Assembly (NCBI GenBank): GCA_024206355.1
Contig: JAAGZM010000022.1
Span: 1-8,999 of the forward strand
Length of the DNA: 8,999 nucleotides
Source: Gammaproteobacteria bacterium
GTDB taxonomy: Bacteria > Pseudomonadota > Gammaproteobacteria > Enterobacterales > GCA-2746155
Reading direction: 5' to 3'
A program made the position numbers and the translations under genes. The notes below the pieces were generated by a model. The model was given only the letters and a program-made list of their open reading frames with translations, did no database searches and had not been told where the DNA came from. This document shows, piece after piece, positions 4,913-8,999 of this stretch; positions within the stretch are counted from its first letter, which is position 1, and each line of letters starts with the position of its first letter.

Positions 4913-7411
4913 TTACAATGGACTGGGCATGTCAATCCCATATCCTTGAGCAAAATCAATACCTATTTCTTTGACTTTTTCTAGTATCTGATCATTTTCA
5001 ACAAACTCTGCTACACATTTTAATCCCATCATTTTACCTAAGTAATTGATAGAACTGACCATTGCAAAATCTGTCTTATTACTGCATATTTCTTTAACAA
5101 ATTGGCCATCAATCTTTAAATAATCTATTGGCAGTTTTTTCAAATAGCCAAATGAAGACATGCCGCTACCAAAATCATCGAGTGCAAATTTAAAGCCTTT
5201 GCTTCTAAAGTGATTGATCAAGACGATAGCTTTCTCAAAATTTTCGATTGCAGCAGTCTCTGTTATCTCAAAGTGTATGGTATTTGAGTCGATGTTATTT
5301 TCTTCAATAATTTTTGTTAAAAAAACAAGAAATAGTGGATCGGAAATTGAAGCTCCAGAAAGATTAACGGCAAACCTAACTTTATTATTTTGAAATTCCG
5401 CGGTGTTGATATAATCAATCAGTTTTTTTATAACGATTTGATCAATTGATGACATCTGACCAAATTGTTCTGCGACTGGTATAAATTCTCCAGCAGAAAC
5501 AATTTCTCCATTTTTTGATTGCATCCTTAATAATATTTCATAGTGATGGAGTTCAGTTGAAGAGTCAGTAATTGTTACTATAGCCTGTTTATAGAGAATA
5601 AAGTTTTCTTTATGTAAAGCTTCATTGATTTTTGATGCCATAGAACTAGTTTTTTTATATTTTTCATCTTCTTTATTTTCGCCGTAAATATGAACTCTGT
5701 TTCTACCAGCTGTTTTAGCTGAGTAACAAGCTGCATCTGCATTTTCAAGAACTTCACTTACTGTAAAATTGTCAGTCTTGATCTCTGTTAATCCTATGCT
5801 TGCGCCTATTGTGAATAGTGTATTTTCCCAAGGGAAAATATAATTCTTTACAGCGGCACATAGTTTATTAGCGATTATTGCCGCATGTTTAACAGAACAG
5901 TCAGTTAATATAATTGCAAATTCATCTCCACCAAGTCGTGCAGTAAAGTCGCTGTTTCTTAGGTTGTCTAAAAATAAACTACTAATTTGTCGTAATAATT
6001 CATCGCCTACGGCATGCCCAGCAGTATCATTAACCAATTTAAAACGATCTAAATCTAAAAACAATAGTACATTTTCATTATTACCTTTGCTGGATTCTGC
6101 TACCTTGCGAAACATTTCAATAAATAATCTTCTATTGGGTAATCCTGTTAGTGCATCATGTGTTGCTTCCCATGATAATTTGTTTGATAGTTGACGTGAT
6201 TCTTTAACATCTCTGAAAACCAAAACACAACCACTCACCTTATTTGATGAATTATAGATAGGTGAAGCTGTCGCCATTACTGGAATGGCGACACTTTTGA
6301 TATTAGTTTTAAGAACGGCGTTCTCAGTTGAAGAAACGATTTTATAATTCTTGATAGCTCTTAGAACAATATTATCTTCAATTTTTCCGGTTTCTTCATC
6401 TTCGATATAAAATAGTTTTTCAATAGGGTGATTTAAGATTTTTTTAGCTGGAACATTGAATAGCTCTGCAGCAATAGGATTGACAAGCTCTATAATCCCT
6501 TTCTCGTCGGTTGAGATTAAACCATCAGTAATTGAGGCAAGTGTTGCTTTAGCTAATTTTTCACTTTTAAATAATTGCTTTTCAACCTCCATTTTTTTTG
6601 TTATATCACGGATAACTATGACAAAATTATTTTTCTGTCCCTGTATTTTTTTCCATGTTACATCAAAATGAGTATTTTTATTGTCCACACTAATAGTATA
6701 AATACCAGAACCTTCAGCTTTTTCATTCAATTTGAAGTCTGGAATATAGGTTTGCAGACTTGTCTCATTGATTGTCTTTTTATCAACTGAAAACCATTGT
6801 TCAGCAACAATATTATATTCATCTATTAGGTAATTGTCTTTTATTAAGATAATTGCATCTTGTGAATTGTTGAGAATAGTTTCGAGACTTTCTTTCCGAG
6901 TCTTGTTTTCGCTCATTAGTGCAGAAAGTGTATTTGTTTGTTCTCTGAGTTGATTTTCTCGCTTGATAGTGGGTGTTACATTCTTTATTTCAATCATAGC
7001 CAAGTTCATTGTTACAGTCTTAATTGGCTTTACATTAATTTGCTGAAATATTCGAATATCATTTTCTTTATCATCTTCATTTTCATATAGCGGCAAAGGG
7101 TGTTTATTGAAAACTTGGGACAAAATGGCAGACATATTTGAATTAATAGCATTGTTTATCGCTTGAAATAGGCGTAGTTTACAAATGTTTTCAAATACTT
7201 CCTCCATTTTACAACCAATAACATCTGCTTTTGCTTTCCCTGTATAGTATTCAAGCCACCCATTCCATAGATATATTCTGTAATTATGATCAACGACGAT
7301 TAGACCTAAATCCTGTTTATGTAATAAATCATTGATTATCTGATAATCTAATAGAGTTTCTATTTGATTATATGAAAATTCATTTTTGTCTACAATTTTA
7401 TTTATTGTCAT
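4913..7411 (-). CDS. Cyclic-di-GMP enzyme with PAS-PAS-PAS-GGDEF-EAL architecture
   Basis: This is a cytoplasmic bifunctional candidate for making and breaking c-di-GMP. The 832 residues hold PAS domains at about 25-145, 175-270 and 283-402, joined by charged, probably coiled-coil stretches near 150-178 and 270-290, then GGDEF at about 410-575 and EAL at 590-832. No membrane segment or signal is seen. The cyclase site is intact (GGDEF 494-498, DLDRFK 453-458, THDALTGLPNRR from 417), and RNSD at 485-488, five residues before GGDEF, is a product-inhibition I-site (RxxD). The phosphodiesterase residues also look complete: EIL at 625-627 in place of EAL, Asn683, FEITE 714-718, Asp745-Asp746 in DDFGSG, Lys766, AEFVE 801-805 and Gln822. 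It follows cheC by 31 bases with no clear ribosome site, and the next in-frame ATG is codon 69. It probably forms an operon with the receiver and CheC genes. Which activity dominates, and what the PAS domains sense, cannot be read here. Confidence 0.92.
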   Translation of the reverse strand: MTINKIVDKNEFSYNQIETLLDYQIINDLLHKQDLGLIVVDHNYRIYLWNGWLEYYTGKAKADVIGCKMEEVFENICKLRLFQAINNAINSNMSAILSQVFNKHPLPLYENEDDKENDIRIFQQINVKPIKTVTMNLAMIEIKNVTPTIKRENQLREQTNTLSALMSENKTRKESLETILNNSQDAIILIKDNYLIDEYNIVAEQWFSVDKKTINETSLQTYIPDFKLNEKAEGSGIYTISVDNKNTHFDVTWKKIQGQKNNFVIVIRDITKKMEVEKQLFKSEKLAKATLASITDGLISTDEKGIIELVNPIAAELFNVPAKKILNHPIEKLFYIEDEETGKIEDNIVLRAIKNYKIVSSTENAVLKTNIKSVAIPVMATASPIYNSSNKVSGCVLVFRDVKESRQLSNKLSWEATHDALTGLPNRRLFIEMFRKVAESSKGNNENVLLFLDLDRFKLVNDTAGHAVGDELLRQISSLFLDNLRNSDFTARLGGDEFAIILTDCSVKHAAIIANKLCAAVKNYIFPWENTLFTIGASIGLTEIKTDNFTVSEVLENADAACYSAKTAGRNRVHIYGENKEDEKYKKTSSMASKINEALHKENFILYKQAIVTITDSSTELHHYEILLRMQSKNGEIVSAGEFIPVAEQFGQMSSIDQIVIKKLIDYINTAEFQNNKVRFAVNLSGASISDPLFLVFLTKIIEENNIDSNTIHFEITETAAIENFEKAIVLINHFRSKGFKFALDDFGSGMSSFGYLKKLPIDYLKIDGQFVKEICSNKTDFAMVSSINYLGKMMGLKCVAEFVENDQILEKVKEIGIDFAQGYGIDMPSPL

Positions 7412-7442
7412 AATTTAGTGTAATGAAAAGAGTACAGAATTA

Positions 7443-8075
7443 CTATCCAAACAAGTTTTCCAAATAGGCATCAACTTTTTGCTTAAATGTAGCTAAAGAT
7501 TCAACATCCATTGTAAACATGACGAAACCTTTTGTTTTGCTGTTAGGTAAAGAAAAATAAACCTGCAATAACATCGTTAAAGCTTGATGATGTGTACCTA
7601 TTTCTTGTTCAATTCGTTCTACAATATCTTCAACTTGTGAATGCATATAATCAGGGAGGGCACCATCTAAATCTGTTGATAAAAGATTCCCGAGCTGACC
7701 AAAACAAGCATTTAGGATAATATTACCAATTTCCATCAACGCTTCTTCTTCCAAGTCGCTTATGCTTTCGCTATTAACGGTATCACGTAGCATTTGTCGT
7801 ACTAGACTCATACCGCTTTTTTCTGGAAAAATTAATAATGCATTTCCACAAAAGTCACCACTAAATTTCTGCATGACTGCTGAAGGTTCATCACTGTCAA
7901 TATCTTTCATGTATTTAATGAGGTTATCGTGATTTACAAATTCAATATTAGGAACAGACAGTAAAACTTCATCTTGAATAATTTGACTAAGAGCTTCCGC
8001 AGCTTTTCCAATCCCCATATTGACCAGTTCCAATATGGCATCTTCTTGTAATTCAGTAAAAGATGTAACAGTCAT
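7443..8075 (-). CDS. CheC-family CheY-phosphate phosphatase
   Basis: CheC proteins dephosphorylate phosphorylated CheY-like receivers and so reset the signal. This one has 210 residues, the length of B. subtilis CheC (about 209). It carries both copies of the phosphatase signature (D/S)xxxExxN: D12-AIL-E16-LV-N19, and a second copy at 111-118 with Glu115 and Asn118, where the first position is Glu111 instead of Asp or Ser. Each is followed by a helix rich in Gly and Ala (GIGKAAEALS; IILNACFGQLGNLL), as in the family. CheX is less likely because CheX has a single signature. The ATG at 8075 lies 2 bases after the stop of the receiver gene, and AAGG within the end of that gene is its ribosome site, so the two are coupled. 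The adjacent receiver is the obvious substrate. Since no chemotaxis kinase, receptor or motor gene is near, it may serve c-di-GMP control rather than swimming. Confidence 0.88.
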   Translation of the reverse strand: MTVTSFTELQEDAILELVNMGIGKAAEALSQIIQDEVLLSVPNIEFVNHDNLIKYMKDIDSDEPSAVMQKFSGDFCGNALLIFPEKSGMSLVRQMLRDTVNSESISDLEEEALMEIGNIILNACFGQLGNLLSTDLDGALPDYMHSQVEDIVERIEQEIGTHHQALTMLLQVYFSLPNSKTKGFVMFTMDVESLATFKQKVDAYLENLFG

Positions 8076-8077
8076 AT

Positions 8078-8431
8078 TTAGCCTTCTATAAATTCGATAA
8101 CAGAGGGTGGTATAATTGGTTTTGTTAGAAATTCAAGTCCAAGCTCCTGAGCTTTTTCTTTAACTGCATTTTGAATATTTGCAGTTAAAAGAGCTATTCT
8201 CACGTCAGGGTGTAATGCTAGTAACTCTGGGGCTACTTCAAGCCCCGTTCTTCCAGGCATATTAAGATCAAGTGTTATTAGATCGAAAGATTTGCCTGAG
8301 GACTGTGTTATTGCATCGTCAGCATTTTTTGCCTGTACGATTTCCCAATCTGGATATTTGGATGATATTATTTCTTTTATCATCAATCGTGAAACTAAGC
8401 TATCATCTACAATTAGTACTGATTTAGACAT
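8078..8431 (-). CDS. Single-domain CheY-like response regulator
   Basis: This is a stand-alone receiver of 117 residues without an output domain. The phosphorylation site is complete: acidic pair Asp9-Asp10 (VDDS), phosphoacceptor Asp55 in LDLNMPG, Thr83 in LLTAN and Lys104 in LTKP. It is slightly shorter than CheY (about 128) and ends soon after the Lys104 strand and the last helix. The ATG at 8431 is preceded by AAGGTG (8444-8439) at good spacing. It is first in a tight run with cheC (2-base gap) and the PAS/GGDEF/EAL gene. The likely job is to receive phosphate from a histidine kinase encoded elsewhere, lose it through CheC, and affect a partner by binding. The partner could be the neighbouring c-di-GMP enzyme, which has no receiver of its own; that link is inference. 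Confidence 0.93.
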   Translation of the reverse strand: MSKSVLIVDDSLVSRLMIKEIISSKYPDWEIVQAKNADDAITQSSGKSFDLITLDLNMPGRTGLEVAPELLALHPDVRIALLTANIQNAVKEKAQELGLEFLTKPIIPPSVIEFIEG

Positions 8432-8486
8432 GAAATGTCACCTTTTGAATGTATCAATAATTTATTTTAATAATTCTTATCATATA

Positions 8487-8514
8487 AGTATAGATGACTT
8501 TTTATTATTTACTA
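8487..8514 (-). promoter_or_regulatory. Weak candidate promoter of the receiver-cheC-GGDEF/EAL cluster
   Basis: In the 154-base gap upstream of the receiver gene the minus strand has TATACT (8492-8487, 5 of 6 to the -10 consensus) with TAGTAA (8514-8509, 3 of 6) 16 bases upstream. The region is very AT-rich, so chance matches are likely. A promoter must lie somewhere here if the cluster is transcribed independently of the EamA gene, and I see no convincing terminator hairpin after that gene. Confidence 0.2.
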
Positions 8515-8585
8515 GAAGTTGAAGCACAAAATAACCACGAACATGTCATATTCTTTTTAGGACGAAATAGCTGTAGATCAGACTA

Positions 8586-8999
8586 CTAATGGCTTCTAGT
8601 ATTCTTGTTTGTGAGGTAAACACCACTAATAATAAGTAATGCTCCGACGAATAGTGAGAGAGTGATTTTCTCATCCAATAAGATGTACCCAAAGATAATT
8701 GCACTGACAGGAACTAAAAATACAAATACTGAACTTTGAGTAGCGCCTAGTTTTTGAACTGCATCAAAAAACCAGATAAAACCGGCCACAGTACCAATCG
8801 CAGAAAGATAGCCTATTGCTCCAATTAGATTCATGGTTGGTGATATACTCATTTCTTGCTCCGATAGTAATATCCAGACAGCAAGAATGATAGTGCCGCA
8901 AACACATGAGTATGTCACTAATACGAGTGCAGAGATTGGATGTGGTGAGTGCATGATATATTTACCAAGCAACGTATAAGTTGACCAAGAAAGTGCACA
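8586..8999 (-). CDS. EamA/DMT-superfamily transporter, C-terminal part (cut by window edge)
   Basis: This is the C-terminal 137 residues of a ten-helix drug/metabolite transporter (EamA, RhaT-like) in the inner membrane; the substrate cannot be told. The frame is open to the right edge and begins with an ALSWSTYTLLGKY stretch, the usual start of the second EamA repeat. Hydrophobic segments follow at about ALVLVTYSCVCGTIILAVW, IGAIGYLSAIGTVAGFIWF, VFVFLVPVSAIIFGYILL and LFVGALLIISGVYL. Typical features are AVQKLGATQSSVFVFLVPV and LLDEKIT before the last helix, then a short basic tail ending RSH. The real start lies beyond the window; the TTG at 8972 is an internal Leu codon. It is separated by 154 bases from the receiver gene and is probably a different transcription unit. 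Confidence 0.88.
   Translation of the reverse strand, partial: CALSWSTYTLLGKYIMHSPHPISALVLVTYSCVCGTIILAVWILLSEQEMSISPTMNLIGAIGYLSAIGTVAGFIWFFDAVQKLGATQSSVFVFLVPVSAIIFGYILLDEKITLSLFVGALLIISGVYLTNKNTRSH

Noticed and set aside
5964..6790. Three open plus-strand frames of 71-76 codons
   Set aside because: All lie opposite the PAS and GGDEF regions of the c-di-GMP enzyme; they overlap each other and have no motifs.
8470..8505. Flagellar sigma-28-like promoter (TAAA ... GATAA) before the receiver gene
   Set aside because: The spacing is off by a base and only GATAA of the -10 consensus matches; no motility gene is nearby.
8292..8522. Open plus-strand frame spanning the receiver start and the upstream gap
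   Set aside because: Most of it is antisense to the receiver gene and it shows no supporting motif.
8970..8972. TTG as start of the EamA-family gene
   Set aside because: The frame stays open to the window edge with typical EamA sequence before it, so this is an internal Leu codon of a truncated gene.

Overview
The window looks like chromosomal DNA from an AT-rich gammaproteobacterium, probably a marine or aquatic type (Colwellia- or Pseudoalteromonas-like). This rests on protein style: an E. coli-like thymidine kinase N-terminus, a Pseudomonas-type adenine deaminase, and a PAS/GGDEF/EAL protein beside CheC and a lone receiver. It is inference, since no rRNA or other taxonomic marker is present. 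All genes lie on the minus strand, so the biological order runs from 8999 down to 1. Coding density is high, no gap reaches 300 bases, and I see no mobile element, CRISPR array, tRNA or rRNA.

In order of transcription: (1) 8999-8586 is the C-terminal part of an EamA/DMT-family transporter, cut by the window edge. (2) 8431-4913 is a three-gene signalling cluster. It holds a single-domain CheY-like receiver, a CheC-type phosphatase starting 2 bases after it, and, 31 bases on, an 832-residue protein with three PAS domains, GGDEF and EAL. The likely scheme is phosphorylation of the receiver by a kinase encoded elsewhere, reset by CheC, and an output related to c-di-GMP. (3) 4782-2430 encodes an adenine deaminase and, 1 base after its stop, an organophosphate:phosphate antiporter (OPA/GlpT-like) that starts at TTG. 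(4) 2372-1074 encodes an AzgA-type purine base permease. (5) 1026-148 encodes a LOG/PpnN-like Rossmann-fold phosphoribohydrolase that carries a clear signal peptide. (6) 140-1 is the start of thymidine kinase (tdk).

The most interesting idea is that genes 3 to 5 form one nucleotide-scavenging route. An exported LOG-like enzyme would split nucleoside monophosphates outside the cytoplasmic membrane into a free base and ribose 5-phosphate. The AzgA permease would import the base, the OPA antiporter would import the sugar phosphate, and the deaminase would convert adenine to hypoxanthine and ammonia. Tdk would add nucleoside salvage. Each protein family is well supported by visible motifs; the combined pathway is a hypothesis. 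A short palindrome (TGACT-N4-AGTCA) overlaps a plausible -35 element upstream of the deaminase and is a candidate operator for this cluster.
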